A stretch of DNA of 64,000 bases from Mesorhizobium loti (GTDB taxonomy: Bacteria; Pseudomonadota; Alphaproteobacteria; Rhizobiales; Rhizobiaceae), in assembly GCA_014189435.1 (NCBI GenBank), contig CP050293.1:4655001-4719000 (forward strand). The letters are read 5' to 3'. A model generated the notes under the pieces. It did not search any database, was not told where the DNA came from, and was given only the letters and a program-made list of their open reading frames with translations. Below, one piece after another: positions 26,180-35,660 of the stretch. Numbering within the stretch: position 1 is the stretch's first letter; each line of letters opens with the position of its first letter. Position numbers and translations under genes: made by a program.

Positions 26180-27136
26180 ATGTTTTCGCTTGCGAAATTA
26201 GTAAAGCCTGCGCTCGGCCTGCTGGCCGGCTTCACCATGATGGCGGCGGCCACGACCCTTGCGGCCGCCGATGAAACGCGGGTGGTGTTCGTCACCCACG
26301 GCCAGAGCGGCGACCCCTACTGGTCGGTGGTCAAGAACGGCATGGACGATGCCGCCAAGACGCTCGGCGTCAAGGCCGAATATCTGGCGCCCGAAACCTT
26401 CGACATGGCCAAGATGGCGCAGATGATCGACGCCATCGCGGCCTCGAAGCCCGACGGCATGGTCGTCTCGATCCCCGACGCGGCCGCCCTTTCGGCTCCG
26501 GTGAAGAATGCCATCGCCTCGGGCATCCCGGTCATCATCATCGATTCCGGTGGCTCCAAGCTCACCCATGACCTTGGCGGCCTGCTCTTCATGGGGCAGG
26601 ATGAGTTCCAGGCGGGCGTCACGGCGGGCGAGCGCATTAAGGCGCTTGGCCTCACCAAGGCGGTCTGCGCCAACCATGAGGTCGGCAATTCGAGCCTCGA
26701 TGACCGCTGCGCCGGCTTTGCCAAAGGCCTTGGCGTCGACGTGCCGGTGATGAACGGCGTCATCGACCCGACCGAAATGAAGAACCGCGTGATCGCCTAC
26801 ATGACCGCTCATGCCGATACACAGTTCATTCTCGCCGTCGGCGCCAGCGGGGCCGAACCGACGCTTGCCGCGCTCGATGAGTTGGGTCTGTCGGGCAAGG
26901 TGAAGACCGGCACGTTCGATCTTTCCCCAACAATCCTGCAGGCCGTTGTCGCCGGCAAGATGGAGTGGGGTATCGACGCCCAGCAATATGCCATGGGCTA
27001 TATCCCGGTCGCGATGTTCGATCTCTGGAAGAAATACAAGATCATGCCGATCGCCGACTATCCGACCGGCCCCGGCTTCGTCACCAAGGACACCGCCGCC
27101 TCGGTTATCGAGCTGTCGAAACTCGGCAAGCGCTAA
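26180..27136 (+). CDS. Sugar-type ABC transporter periplasmic binding protein
   Basis: A 318-residue Peripla_BP_4 protein with a signal peptide of about 30 residues (hydrophobic LLAGFTMMAAATTLAAA, cleavage near AAA-DET). VTHGQSGDPYWSVVKNG starts the mature fold; PDGMVVSIPDAAAL and IIIDSGG are typical ribose/inositol-binding family positions. A strong AGGAGG precedes the ATG. It is the receptor of the importer encoded with the following permease and ATPase. In the rhizopine system this position is taken by MocB; an inositol-like ligand is inferred from neighbours. Confidence 0.9.
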   Translation: MFSLAKLVKPALGLLAGFTMMAAATTLAAADETRVVFVTHGQSGDPYWSVVKNGMDDAAKTLGVKAEYLAPETFDMAKMAQMIDAIAASKPDGMVVSIPDAAALSAPVKNAIASGIPVIIIDSGGSKLTHDLGGLLFMGQDEFQAGVTAGERIKALGLTKAVCANHEVGNSSLDDRCAGFAKGLGVDVPVMNGVIDPTEMKNRVIAYMTAHADTQFILAVGASGAEPTLAALDELGLSGKVKTGTFDLSPTILQAVVAGKMEWGIDAQQYAMGYIPVAMFDLWKKYKIMPIADYPTGPGFVTKDTAASVIELSKLGKR

Positions 27137-27184
27137 CACTGGCGGCCGGGCCTAGCCCGACCGCTGCATTTGTGGGGTCACGCC

Positions 27185-28282
27185 ATGGTTTCAGAGATTC
27201 GCGACGAGCGGGTCCGGTCCGTCTCACGCCTCAGCCGCCTGTTGAGCAGGCCGGAGCTTGGCGCGGCCGCCGGCACCGTGCTGGTCTTCGTGTTCTTCGC
27301 CATCACGGCGGGGGGCACGGGACTGTTCAGTGCCAAGGGCATCATCAACTTTCTCGAAGTCTCGGCGCAGCTTGGCATTCTCGCCGCCCCCGTGGCTCTG
27401 CTGATGATCGCCGGCGAGTTCGATCTGTCGGTCGGCTCGATGATCGGCTTTGCCGGCATCCTCATCGCCATCCCTGCCGTTTTCTGGGGCTGGCCGATCT
27501 GGCTTTCGCTGCTGTTCACCTTCGCCGTCTGCGGCGGCATCGGCGCGCTCAACGGGCTCGCCGTCGTCAGGACCGGCCTGCCCTCCTTCATCGTGACGCT
27601 CGGCAGCCTGTTCATGCTGCGCGGCCTGACGCTCGGCCTCACACGCGGCATATCAGGGCGGACGCAGGTGTCGGGCGTGCACGAACTGGCGCAGAACGAT
27701 CCGCTCAACAGCCTGTTTTCGGGACAGGTGTTTTCCGGCCTGATCGCCTGGCTTTCGAACATCGGCCTGATCGGCAAACGGGCCGACGGCCTGCCGTCGA
27801 TATCAGGCATTCCGGTGTCGATCGTCTGGTGGATCGTGCTGACATTGGCCTGTACCTGGTTGCTGACGCGCAGCCGCTTTGGCAACTGGATCTTCGCTGC
27901 GGGGGGTGAAGCCAATGCCGCGCGCAACCTCGGCGTGCCGGTTGCACGCACCAAGATCACCCTGTTCGTCATGACGGCCATGGCCGCCGCGCTCTTTGCG
28001 GCGATCCAGGTTCTGGTCACGGGCTCGGCCGACACGCTACGCGGCACCCAGAAGGAATTCGAGGCCATCATTGCCGTCGTCATCGGCGGCACGTTGCTTA
28101 CCGGTGGCTACGGATCGGCCGTCGGCGCCATGTTCGGCGCCCTGATCTTCGGCGTGGTGCAAATGGGCATCTTCTACACCGGCATCGACACAGACTGGTT
28201 CAAGCTTTTCATGGGTGCCATGATGGTCATCGCGGTGCTGTTCAACAGTTATGTGCGCAACCGCGCCATGAGGAGCCGGTGA
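27185..28282 (+). CDS. Sugar-type ABC transporter permease
   Basis: A 365-residue BPD_transp_2 (RbsC/FrcC-like) inner-membrane protein with about nine or ten hydrophobic helices. [16 protein letters not shown] near residue 73 and the EAA-like stretch with [16 protein letters not shown] near residue 300 are hallmarks. The ATG at 27185 is preferred over the TTG at 27170. Its TGA overlaps the ATG of the ATPase gene (TGATG). Confidence 0.92.
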   Translation: MVSEIRDERVRSVSRLSRLLSRPELGAAAGTVLVFVFFAITAGGTGLFSAKGIINFLEVSAQLGILAAPVALLMIAGEFDLSVGSMIGFAGILIAIPAVFWGWPIWLSLLFTFAVCGGIGALNGLAVVRTGLPSFIVTLGSLFMLRGLTLGLTRGISGRTQVSGVHELAQNDPLNSLFSGQVFSGLIAWLSNIGLIGKRADGLPSISGIPVSIVWWIVLTLACTWLLTRSRFGNWIFAAGGEANAARNLGVPVARTKITLFVMTAMAAALFAAIQVLVTGSADTLRGTQKEFEAIIAVVIGGTLLTGGYGSAVGAMFGALIFGVVQMGIFYTGIDTDWFKLFMGAMMVIAVLFNSYVRNRAMRSR

Positions 28283-29076
28283 TGGCCGAGCCCTATGTCG
28301 AACTGAGATCGGTCAGCAAGTATTTCGGGTCGGTCGTGGCACTCAAGGACGTGTCCTTCGATGTCTGTCCCGGCGAGGTGCATTGCCTGCTCGGCGACAA
28401 TGGCGCCGGCAAGTCGACGCTGATCAAGACGCTGTCCGGCGTCTACACGCCCGACGAAGGTGAAATCCGCGTACAGGGCAAGCCGACACGGTTTGCCTCG
28501 CCCGCCGATACGCGCAACAGCGGCATTGCAACAGTCTACCAGGACCTGGCGCTGGTGCCGCTGATGAGCGTGGCGCGCAACTTCTTCCTCGGGCGCGAGC
28601 CGATGCGCAAGTTCGGGCCGATCAGCCAGTTCGACGCCGACTTCGCCAACCGCACCGCGTATGACGAGTTGGCGGCGATGGGAATCCAGCTGCGCGATCC
28701 CGAGCAACCCGTCGGCACGCTTTCAGGCGGCGAGCGTCAGTGCCTGGCTATTGCCCGTGCCGTATACTTCGGCGCCAAGGTGCTGATCCTGGATGAGCCG
28801 ACATCGGCGCTGGGCGTCCACCAGGCATCCGTGGTTCTGAAGCTCATCGTCCAGTCCAAGGCGCGTGGCATCGGCGTCATCTTCATTTCCCACAACGTTC
28901 ATCACGCCTATGTGGTCGGCGATCGCTTCACGCTGTTGAAGCGCGGCAAAAGCACCGGCACTTACGCGAAAAGCGAAATTGATCGTGATCAGTTGCTCAA
29001 TCTGATGGCGGGCGGCAAGGAACTGGTCGATCTGGAGCAGGAACTGACCAAAGCGGCCAGCAGCCGCCCGGCTTGA
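28282..29076 (+). CDS. Sugar-type ABC transporter ATP-binding protein, single-domain
   Basis: A 264-residue ATPase with Walker [10 protein letters not shown] (near residue 40), Q-loop TVYQDLAL, signature LSGGERQ, Walker [12 protein letters not shown] and H-loop ISHNVHH. Unlike RbsA or IatA-type sugar ATPases (about 500 residues, two domains), it has one domain, as in rhizobial FrcA, so it must form a homodimer. AGGAG lies six bases before the ATG. It is the last gene of the operon. Confidence 0.92.
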   Translation: MAEPYVELRSVSKYFGSVVALKDVSFDVCPGEVHCLLGDNGAGKSTLIKTLSGVYTPDEGEIRVQGKPTRFASPADTRNSGIATVYQDLALVPLMSVARNFFLGREPMRKFGPISQFDADFANRTAYDELAAMGIQLRDPEQPVGTLSGGERQCLAIARAVYFGAKVLILDEPTSALGVHQASVVLKLIVQSKARGIGVIFISHNVHHAYVVGDRFTLLKRGKSTGTYAKSEIDRDQLLNLMAGGKELVDLEQELTKAASSRPA

Positions 29077-29130
29077 GGCGCGTTGGTCAATAACCTTTGT
29101 GCCCGACCTGCTGACAGACGTGATGCTTTC

Positions 29131-29318
29131 GGTCGATCGGCCTGGTGCTGTTTTCCGGCAACGCCGCGATCGTCGAGCTCTTGCTCTTCATCGTAGCACC
29201 GTTGATCGGTGGCGCCATTGCCGGAGAGTCGCCAAGGCGTGCATCTTCCAGAACGATTGAGCTTCGAAAGCCTGAACACAAAAAGGCGCGGGCCAGGTCC
29301 GTGCCTTTTCTTTGCTGG
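29131..29318 (+). pseudogene. Remnant of an aqpZ 3' end with its terminator
   Basis: From GGTCGATCGG onward this segment aligns with 22235-22424: the last 43 codons of aqpZ, the stop codon and the terminator stem AAAAGGCGCGGGCC...TGCCTTTTC. Differences are scattered, roughly one base in five or six, and a one-base gap breaks the frame. The helix text still reads LFIVAPLIGGAIAG. The moc-like operon is therefore bracketed by two copies of the same aqpZ end in the same orientation. Confidence 0.88.
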
Positions 29319-29330
29319 ATCCTCTTGCCG

Positions 29331-30137
29331 TCAAAGCACCCGTGACAGGAACTCGCGGGTTCGCGGCGATACCGGATCGGCAATCATCTCGCGCGGAGCG
29401 CCGCGTTCGATGATCACGCCGCCATCCATGAACACCAGCTGATCGCCGATCTCACGGGCAAAACCGACCTCGTGAGTAACCACGACCATCGTCATTCCGC
29501 TTTCGGCCAGATCGCGCATGACCTGCAGCACCTCGCCAACCAGTTCGGGGTCGAGCGCCGATGTCGGCTCATCGAAGAGCAGGACCTTGGGCTTCATCGC
29601 CATCGCTCGTGCGATGGCGACACGCTGCTGCTGGCCGCCGGACAGTTCCCTGGGGTAGCGGTCGACCTTGTCCAGGAGGCCGACACGCCGGAGCAGGATC
29701 TCCGCTTCGGCTTTTGCCTGGTCCGGCGGGATGCGCCGCACCTGCGTCGGCGCCTCGATCAGATTCTCCATCACGGTCATGTGGGAGAACAGGTTGAACG
29801 ACTGGAACAGCATGCCGGTCTCGGCGCGCCGCTGGCAAAGCAGGTCGTCCTTGACCTCGTAGAGCCTGTCGTCCCTGAGGTCGTAGCCGACGAACTGGCT
29901 GTCGACGAGCAGGATACCGGCGCTGAGCTTCTCAAGATGGTTGATGCAGCGCAGGAACGTGCTCTTGCCGGAACCCGAAGGGCCGATGATACAGGCGACC
30001 GACCCGACGGGTACGTCGAGATCGACCCCCTTGAGAACCTCGAGCGGACCATAGGACTTTCGCACGCCGCGCGCGAAAACCATGGAGTCGGCTGGGACGC
30101 CGAAGCGGGCGCGATTTTCGTCCTTCACGTCGCTCAT
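29331..30137 (-). CDS. Polar amino acid-type ABC transporter ATP-binding protein
   Basis: A 268-residue ATPase of the GlnQ/HisP type. Walker [10 protein letters not shown] near residue 52, Q-loop [14 protein letters not shown], signature LSGGQQQR, Walker [16 protein letters not shown]-loop VVTHEVGFA. The ATG at 30137 overlaps the permease stop (ATGA); the longer open frame to 30566 is antisense or alternate-frame sequence of the permease. It is the last gene of a unit running from 33167 to 29331. Confidence 0.93.
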   Translation of the reverse strand: MSDVKDENRARFGVPADSMVFARGVRKSYGPLEVLKGVDLDVPVGSVACIIGPSGSGKSTFLRCINHLEKLSAGILLVDSQFVGYDLRDDRLYEVKDDLLCQRRAETGMLFQSFNLFSHMTVMENLIEAPTQVRRIPPDQAKAEAEILLRRVGLLDKVDRYPRELSGGQQQRVAIARAMAMKPKVLLFDEPTSALDPELVGEVLQVMRDLAESGMTMVVVTHEVGFAREIGDQLVFMDGGVIIERGAPREMIADPVSPRTREFLSRVL

Positions 30138-31075
30138 CGCGAAATGCCCCGCAGGCTGATGACATTGCGCAGGAAGCGCATCGTCATGGGATCGCGGCGC
30201 GTGTCGCTGCGACCAAAATGGCGCTCGAGGAAATGCTGCCCCACCGACATGATGCTGACCACAGCGAGATACCAGAAGGCGACCACGATCAGGAGCGGGA
30301 TCGTCTCGAAGGTGCGCGCATAGATGCTCTGCGCCGAATAGAACAGGTCGTCGACGGCGATGAACGTCACAAGTGACGTCATCTTCAAAAGGTTGATGGC
30401 CTCGTTGCCGGTTGGCGGCAGCACGAAACGCATCGCCTGCGGCAGCGTGATGCGCTTCAGGATCATGCGGTAGGGCATACCAAGCGCGCTCGCCGCCTCG
30501 GCCTGACCCGACGGCACCGACTTGATGCCGGCCCTGATGATCTCGGCCATATAGCCGGCCTCGCACAGGGAAAGCGCGACGACGGCGGAGAAGAACGGCG
30601 TCATGAAATCATTGGTGCGCACGGAAAACAGCGTGCCGACAAACGGGATGGTCAAAGAGATCTCGCGCACGAGCAGCGACAGGTTGAACCAGAAGATCAG
30701 CTGTATCAGGGCCGGTACGCCACGGAAGAACCAGACGTACAGGCCAGCGAATGAACGCAGCACCGGGCTTGGCGACACGCGCATGATGGCGATGACGGTG
30801 CCGACAACGATCGCCAATATCATGATCACCGCGGTGAGCATCAAGGTGTTGCCCAGGCCGCGCATGACGGAGGGATGCAACAGGTAGCCCACCACGGTTG
30901 GCCAGGCAAAGGCGGGATTGCTGGCGAAGGCCCGGATGATGAGAAACGCCAAGAACAGGGCCAGCGCGGTGCCGACCCAGATGCCGTAGCGGCGCTGCGG
31001 CACGACGGTCAGGCGCGAAACCGCCTCGGCGACGCCTGGCTCGATGCGTATCTCGGTAGGGTGGGCCACGCCCAT
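30134..31075 (-). CDS. Polar amino acid-type ABC transporter permease
   Basis: A 313-residue HisM/GlnP-like permease with an N-terminal extension of about 30 residues before the first helix ([15 protein letters not shown]). [15 protein letters not shown] and the EAA loop [16 protein letters not shown] region (near residue 210) are diagnostic of the family that couples to SBP_bac_3 receptors. One permease gene only, so it presumably forms a homodimer. Overlaps the ATPase start. Confidence 0.92.
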   Translation of the reverse strand: MGVAHPTEIRIEPGVAEAVSRLTVVPQRRYGIWVGTALALFLAFLIIRAFASNPAFAWPTVVGYLLHPSVMRGLGNTLMLTAVIMILAIVVGTVIAIMRVSPSPVLRSFAGLYVWFFRGVPALIQLIFWFNLSLLVREISLTIPFVGTLFSVRTNDFMTPFFSAVVALSLCEAGYMAEIIRAGIKSVPSGQAEAASALGMPYRMILKRITLPQAMRFVLPPTGNEAINLLKMTSLVTFIAVDDLFYSAQSIYARTFETIPLLIVVAFWYLAVVSIMSVGQHFLERHFGRSDTRRDPMTMRFLRNVISLRGISR

Positions 31076-31209
31076 CGCTGGTTCTCCTGGTCTTCATCCG
31101 CAAACGGCGCCCGATACGAGACCGGGCGCCGACAGTCGCTCTCGCATGAGTGCGAAAAGCACGATGCGAACTTTCAAGTCTCAAAATGCGTCCGAATGGA
31201 CGCACTTTG

Positions 31210-32067
31210 CTAGTCCGCGCGCAGCGCCTCCATGGTGCCGACGAAATAGGGCTCCTTGATCGCGTAGGCGCCCATGCCATATTTGTCGAGAACAGCCTTG
31301 TAAGTGCCATTCTTGAACAGCTCGGAGAGTGCGCCCACCATCATGTCGGCGGTCTCCTTGTCGTCCTTGGCGATCGCCATGCCGAGCGGCGCGACTTCAT
31401 AGAGGGTCGGCAGCACCACGAGCTGGCCCTTGCTGGTGACCTCGAAATAGCTCGATGCGGTCGCATCGTCCATGCGGGCGTCGACGCGGTCGGACAGCAC
31501 CGCCTGGACGATATCCGTCGACGAGTTGAAGACCGATTTTTCGATCGCCGCCTGGCCCTTGCCGGTGCAATCCGTGCTCAGCTTGTCGACCAGGAAATCC
31601 GATGCGCTGCCTGCCGAAACACCGATCCGCTTGCCGCAGAGCGGGGTGTCGCCGCTGAAGCTTGCCTTCTTGTCCGGCGACGTCGAAACAGCCAGGCCGG
31701 CCTTCAGGAACATGACGAAATCGACCTGCTTGAGCCGCTCGGGCGTGGCGGAGAACGTTTCCCAGGCGACCTTGAAGCGGCCGGCCGCCAACCCCGGTAT
31801 CATCGAGGGGAAAGGCGTGCGCGCCACGTCCAGCTTGGCGCCGACCAGCTTGGCCACCTCACCGGCCAGTTCAATGATGATCCCGGTCTGCTTGCCGTCG
31901 GCGTCGAGATACTCGAACGGCGCATAGTCCAGCGTGTTGGCGACGGTCAGCATGCCGGTCCGCTGGACCTCGGCCGACTTCGTCACCTCGGCGGCGCCCG
32001 AAGGTCCGCCCCAGGCTACGGCAAGTGCGGCCAGCGCGAAGGCGGCCATCTGCGAATGTGCTCTCAT
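31210..32067 (-). CDS. ABC transporter substrate-binding protein, SBP_bac_3 family
   Basis: A 285-residue periplasmic receptor with a signal peptide (AFALAALAVAWGGPSGAA, cut near residue 26). GMLTVANTLDYAPFEYLDADGK and GIIIELAGEVAKLVG are the standard opening of the polar amino acid receptor family. It has a cysteine pair (CGKR and STDCTGKG) that could form a disulfide. The ligand is not visible; the dioxygenase gene upstream and the divergent nucleoside hydrolase hint at a nucleoside or nucleobase rather than an amino acid. Confidence 0.9.
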   Translation of the reverse strand: MRAHSQMAAFALAALAVAWGGPSGAAEVTKSAEVQRTGMLTVANTLDYAPFEYLDADGKQTGIIIELAGEVAKLVGAKLDVARTPFPSMIPGLAAGRFKVAWETFSATPERLKQVDFVMFLKAGLAVSTSPDKKASFSGDTPLCGKRIGVSAGSASDFLVDKLSTDCTGKGQAAIEKSVFNSSTDIVQAVLSDRVDARMDDATASSYFEVTSKGQLVVLPTLYEVAPLGMAIAKDDKETADMMVGALSELFKNGTYKAVLDKYGMGAYAIKEPYFVGTMEALRAD

Positions 32068-32159
32068 TTTCGTTCCCCTTTTTGATTACAACGGTTCTTG
32101 CAGTCTGCTCTCCAATCCGGGCCTCGCGTCCGCACCGACGCAGCCGCGCATTGATCCGT

Positions 32160-33167
32160 CTATGAAGCGGCTGCCTCCGCAGCCTTCTTCTTGCGGTAGT
32201 GGTAGTTCTTGTCGATGCGCTCCATCAGATAGTCGCCGTAAAGCACCGGCTCATATTTCGGCCGGCTACCGGCCGGCACGCAGACCGGCAGCGCTTCGAT
32301 CGTTTCATCCATGGACGGGTCGAAGAAGAAGGGCTGGGAATAGCGCTCGCGCCCCGACCGGTTGATGACGCGATGCGGCGTCGAGACGAACTGGTCGTTC
32401 GACCAACGCGCCAGGATGTCGCCGACATTCATCACGAAGGAGTCCGGGACCGGCGGCGCGGGAACCCAGTCGCCCGCCTTGTTCTTGACTTCCAGGCCGC
32501 CGACATTGTCCTGCGCGAGCAGTGTGATGAAGCCGTAGTCGGTGTGTGGGGCCGAGCCGAAAAGCCCCTCTTCCTGGGGCTGCGTCGGATAGTGCAGCAA
32601 CCGCAGGAAGGTCGTCGGCTGATCGAAGTAGCGGTCGAGACTGTCGGTTGGAAGCCCGAGAGAAAGCGCGATGGCGCCGACCATCTTGCGGGCCAGCGTG
32701 CTCATCTCGTCGACATAACGTTCGATCGTCAGCCTGAAGCCGGCAAGTGCTGCCTCGTCCGGCCACTGGTTGGGACCCTGCAGCGGCTTGTCGGCCAATG
32801 CCCTGGGGTCGTTGGCCTCGACCTCGTGCATGAAGAAGATCGATTCGCTCTGGTTCGGCTTGCTCACGGTCGCCACCGACGACGTCACGATGGTCGAGCC
32901 GGCAAAGGGCAGGTAGCCGCGGAAATTCCTGTCGATCTTCAGCGCCAGCTTCTGCTCGTCGGGCAGAGCGAAGAAGCGCTTGCTGGCTTCGCGAACCGCC
33001 TCGACGTCGGCACGCGGGATCGGGTGCCCGACGACATAGAGGAAGCCAATCGTCTCGAGATGGCGGCGCAGTGTCGCCGCTGTCGCGGCGATCGCATCCT
33101 GGTCGCCGCGGTAAAGCGCCGACACGTCGAGGATAGGAATTTCGGAAAAGTCGCCGCGTGCGTCCAT
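32160..33167 (-). CDS. Isopenicillin N synthase-like 2-oxoglutarate/Fe(II) dioxygenase
   Basis: A 335-residue enzyme with an N-terminal DIOX_N domain (EIPILDVSALYRGD) and a C-terminal jelly roll. Iron ligands are in SAPHTDYGFITLL (HxD, near residue 195) and TPHRVINR (His, near residue 250); RYSQPFF supplies the RxS motif that binds the 2-oxoglutarate carboxylate. The ATG at 33167 leaves a promoter gap with a palindrome; a longer frame upstream runs into it. Members hydroxylate varied small molecules, including the pyrimidine thymine. First gene of the unit leading into the ABC importer. Confidence 0.88.
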   Translation of the reverse strand: MDARGDFSEIPILDVSALYRGDQDAIAATAATLRRHLETIGFLYVVGHPIPRADVEAVREASKRFFALPDEQKLALKIDRNFRGYLPFAGSTIVTSSVATVSKPNQSESIFFMHEVEANDPRALADKPLQGPNQWPDEAALAGFRLTIERYVDEMSTLARKMVGAIALSLGLPTDSLDRYFDQPTTFLRLLHYPTQPQEEGLFGSAPHTDYGFITLLAQDNVGGLEVKNKAGDWVPAPPVPDSFVMNVGDILARWSNDQFVSTPHRVINRSGRERYSQPFFFDPSMDETIEALPVCVPAGSRPKYEPVLYGDYLMERIDKNYHYRKKKAAEAAAS

Positions 33168-33192
33168 TCGAACACCTTGTCTTGAACATAAG

Positions 33193-33206
33193 ATACAGTA
33201 CTGTAT
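33193..33206. promoter_or_regulatory. Perfect 14-bp palindrome in a divergent promoter
   Basis: ATACAGTACTGTAT is a complete palindrome lying 26 bp before the dioxygenase start and 63 bp before the nucleoside hydrolase start. It is the obvious operator for both directions. The TetR-family gene at 34328 is the nearest regulator and the likely binder. Confidence 0.65.
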
Positions 33207-33268
33207 TTCTACACATCCAAATCGCCTCAGCAATAGGCTTTCGAACGCAACGGGAAAATCGCGGCACA

Positions 33269-34213
33269 ATGGCACCACGCAAGATAATCATCGACACTGA
33301 TCCCGGCCAGGATGACGCGTTCGCTATCCTTTTCGCGCTTGGTTCGCCAGCCGAACTCGAAGTGGTCGGCATCACGACGGTCGGCGGCAACGTGCCGCTC
33401 GCCTTGACGTCGAAGAACGCGCTCAAGGTCGTGGAACTGGCCGGGCGGCCCGATGTGCCGGTCTATGCAGGCTGCCCGGCGCCGATGGTGCGCAAGCTGA
33501 TCACGGCCGAGTATGTTCACGGCGAAACGGGCCTCGATGGCGCCGACCTGCCCGAACCCGTCACGCCGCTGCAGAGCGAGCACGCAGTCAACTATCTGGT
33601 GCGCACGATCATGGATGCGCCGGAAGGCGAATTGACCGTCTGCACGCTCGGCCCGATGACCAATCTGGCCATGGCCATGACCATGGAGCCGAGAATCATT
33701 CCCCGGCTGCGCGAAGTCGTGCTGATGGGCGGCGGCTTTTTTCAAGGCGGCAATGCCACGCCTGCCGCGGAATTCAACATCTTCGTCGATCCGCATGCCG
33801 CGCACAAAGTGTTCGACAGCGGCGTCCCGGTGACGATGGCGGGCATCGACTGCACCTACACCGCCCTGATGACGCCCGAATGGCTCGATGCCCTGCGTGC
33901 CACGGGCAGTCGCGCGGCGATCGAGGCCGCCAACATGGCCGACTTCTATCGCCAATACGGCACCCACAAATTCGCGACGGCGGCGCGCCCGATCCACGAT
34001 GCGTGCGTCACCGGGTACCTTCTGGCCCCCGAGATCTACGAGCAGCGCCAGTGCGCCGTGACGGTCGATATCGTCTCGCCCGAGACCATAGGCATGACCG
34101 TCGTCGACTGGTGGCACGTCACCGGCCGCCGCAAGAACTGCAACGTGCTGCGCCGGATCAATCCGGCGCCGTTCTTCGCGCTGATGCTGGAGCGGATCAG
34201 TGCGCTGCCCTGA
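33269..34213 (+). CDS. Nucleoside hydrolase (IUNH family)
   Basis: A 314-residue enzyme cleaving the N-glycosidic bond of ribonucleosides. The calcium/ribose motif IIIDTDPGQDDAFAI begins near residue 5, GPMTNLAMAM sits near residue 125, VVLMGGGFFQGGN near residue 147, and AEFNIFVDPHAAHKV and HDACVTGYL complete the site. The ATG at 33269 gives the family N-terminus. It is divergent from the dioxygenase/ABC unit and precedes a TetR gene, suggesting uptake and breakdown of a nucleoside by the whole locus. Confidence 0.92.
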   Translation: MAPRKIIIDTDPGQDDAFAILFALGSPAELEVVGITTVGGNVPLALTSKNALKVVELAGRPDVPVYAGCPAPMVRKLITAEYVHGETGLDGADLPEPVTPLQSEHAVNYLVRTIMDAPEGELTVCTLGPMTNLAMAMTMEPRIIPRLREVVLMGGGFFQGGNATPAAEFNIFVDPHAAHKVFDSGVPVTMAGIDCTYTALMTPEWLDALRATGSRAAIEAANMADFYRQYGTHKFATAARPIHDACVTGYLLAPEIYEQRQCAVTVDIVSPETIGMTVVDWWHVTGRRKNCNVLRRINPAPFFALMLERISALP

Positions 34214-34327
34214 AAATGCGTGTCCAGAGATAGACGGTGACACGGAGAATTGCGAAGCAGTCAGGGGCCGGTTCGATTGGCGAATCGGCCATGCGCGTTG
34301 CACGCGGCGACGAAGGTCTCGAATTTC

Positions 34328-35002
34328 ATGAACGGGAAAGGCGCGCTGGCGAAAACGAAAAGACCGCCTCGACCGGCGGCGCGGCCAAAAGCGGCGCGGC
34401 AGACGCTCAGCCGCGAGGCCTGGATCGCCGCGGCACGCAAGGTGCTGGAAAAACGTGGCATCGGCGAGGTCAAGATCGACCGCCTGGCGCAGCAACTGAA
34501 GGTAACGCGCGGCAGCTTCTATTTCCATTTTGCCAGCCTGGCGGACCTGCGCGGCGGCCTCCTGCAGGAATGGCGAAACAGCAACTGCGCGCCGTTCTGG
34601 GCAATGCGGGAGATCCACGACATGGACGGCCTGCAGTTCTTCACCGACATCGTGCATGTCTGGGTGGATGAGGCCCCTTTCAGTCCCCTGCTCGATCTGG
34701 CCGTGCGCGATTGGTCGCGGACGTCAAAAAAACTCGCCCAGGACGTCAAGGACATCGACGACCTGCGCATCGAGCTGCTTATCCGGTCGTTCCGCGCCAT
34801 GGGCTATTCGGAGGACGAGAGCATCGTGCGGGCGCGCATCACCTATTTCCATCAGATCGGTCAGTACGCGCTGTCCTTCAAGGAAGACCCGGCCGTGCGC
34901 CGCCGCTATCAGCCGCTGTTCGGAGAGGTGCTGCTCGGGCCGCTTGTGCAGGAACCCGGTACAGCACCGAGGCCGTCGGAGATGCGGAGCGGGCGGCGTT
35001 AG
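34328..35002 (+). CDS. TetR-family transcriptional regulator
   Basis: A 224-residue regulator with a basic, Ala/Lys-rich N-terminal tail of about 30 residues (KTKRPPRPAARPKAA) before the helix-turn-helix (VKIDRLAQQLKVTRGSFYFHFASLADL, near residues 45-70). The ligand-binding half is all-helical. It is 114 bp after the nucleoside hydrolase gene and in the same direction, and probably controls the palindrome at 33193. The start could lie upstream at 34250, but that would add a stretch without features. Confidence 0.85.
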   Translation: MNGKGALAKTKRPPRPAARPKAARQTLSREAWIAAARKVLEKRGIGEVKIDRLAQQLKVTRGSFYFHFASLADLRGGLLQEWRNSNCAPFWAMREIHDMDGLQFFTDIVHVWVDEAPFSPLLDLAVRDWSRTSKKLAQDVKDIDDLRIELLIRSFRAMGYSEDESIVRARITYFHQIGQYALSFKEDPAVRRRYQPLFGEVLLGPLVQEPGTAPRPSEMRSGRR

Positions 35003-35034
35003 TATCCGAAAACGGCCCCTCCGGATGCTCTAGA

Positions 35035-35559
35035 CTAGGAAGCGGTCGCACCATCCGCGATGGCTCGAGTCGCGTTCTGGTGAGGACGCAGCAGAAAATA
35101 GAATGCGGCGATGTGCGTGATCATCAGCAGCGGCACGTATATGATCGGGATCGCGTAGGCGGCGCCCAGCTGCTCCGCATGTGCGGGAAGGCCGACCTGG
35201 ATGGCGTGGTAATAGTCGACGACGAGCTCGACCGTGCCGACGAGATTGAAGGCGACGACGAACGCCCAGAAGAGCCGAGGCAGCCTCACCGTGAGCAGCG
35301 CCAGCATGGCCAGCAGCCCTGTTGCAAAGTCACCGTAGGCGGCGAACACGGCGAAACCGGTTGGGAGATCGGGGCTCACGACGCCCGGCAGGATGAAGAC
35401 GAGCCCGAAGAAGCGGAAGCTGTGCAGAGTGGCGATGGCCCGCTGCGCCTCGACCCGGTTCATTGAACTCAGCCAGGGCCAGATGTATGCACCGAAGCAG
35501 AGCAGCCACGCGACGTAGCCTAGAACGAGATGGGTTTGGAACACCATTTCCGTGGACAT
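35035..35559 (-). CDS. Predicted inner-membrane protein, 174 residues
   Basis: Five hydrophobic segments can be seen, starting with LVLGYVAWLLCFGAYIWPWL. There are few charged residues and no known catalytic motif; it resembles small hypothetical membrane proteins of alphaproteobacteria. It is divergent from a LysR gene with a 101-bp gap, so it may be that regulator's target. A GGAGG sequence precedes the start. Confidence 0.75.
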   Translation of the reverse strand: MSTEMVFQTHLVLGYVAWLLCFGAYIWPWLSSMNRVEAQRAIATLHSFRFFGLVFILPGVVSPDLPTGFAVFAAYGDFATGLLAMLALLTVRLPRLFWAFVVAFNLVGTVELVVDYYHAIQVGLPAHAEQLGAAYAIPIIYVPLLMITHIAAFYFLLRPHQNATRAIADGATAS

Positions 35560-35660
35560 TTGGCCTCCTGTCAGAAGCTTGGTTCACCCGCCCCAGCTTC
35601 AGTCGGTTACCTCTAAGCCCGCTTCCATAGTTCGACTATCCGTTGTAATCACAACAACCT

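Noticed and set aside
29331..30566. Longer start for the amino-acid ABC ATPase (411 codons)
   Set aside because: The extra N-terminus is alternate-frame permease sequence; the ATGA overlap at 30134-30137 gives a normal start.
33227..34657. 476-codon minus-strand open frame
   Set aside because: Antisense to the nucleoside hydrolase and TetR genes, which have clear motifs.
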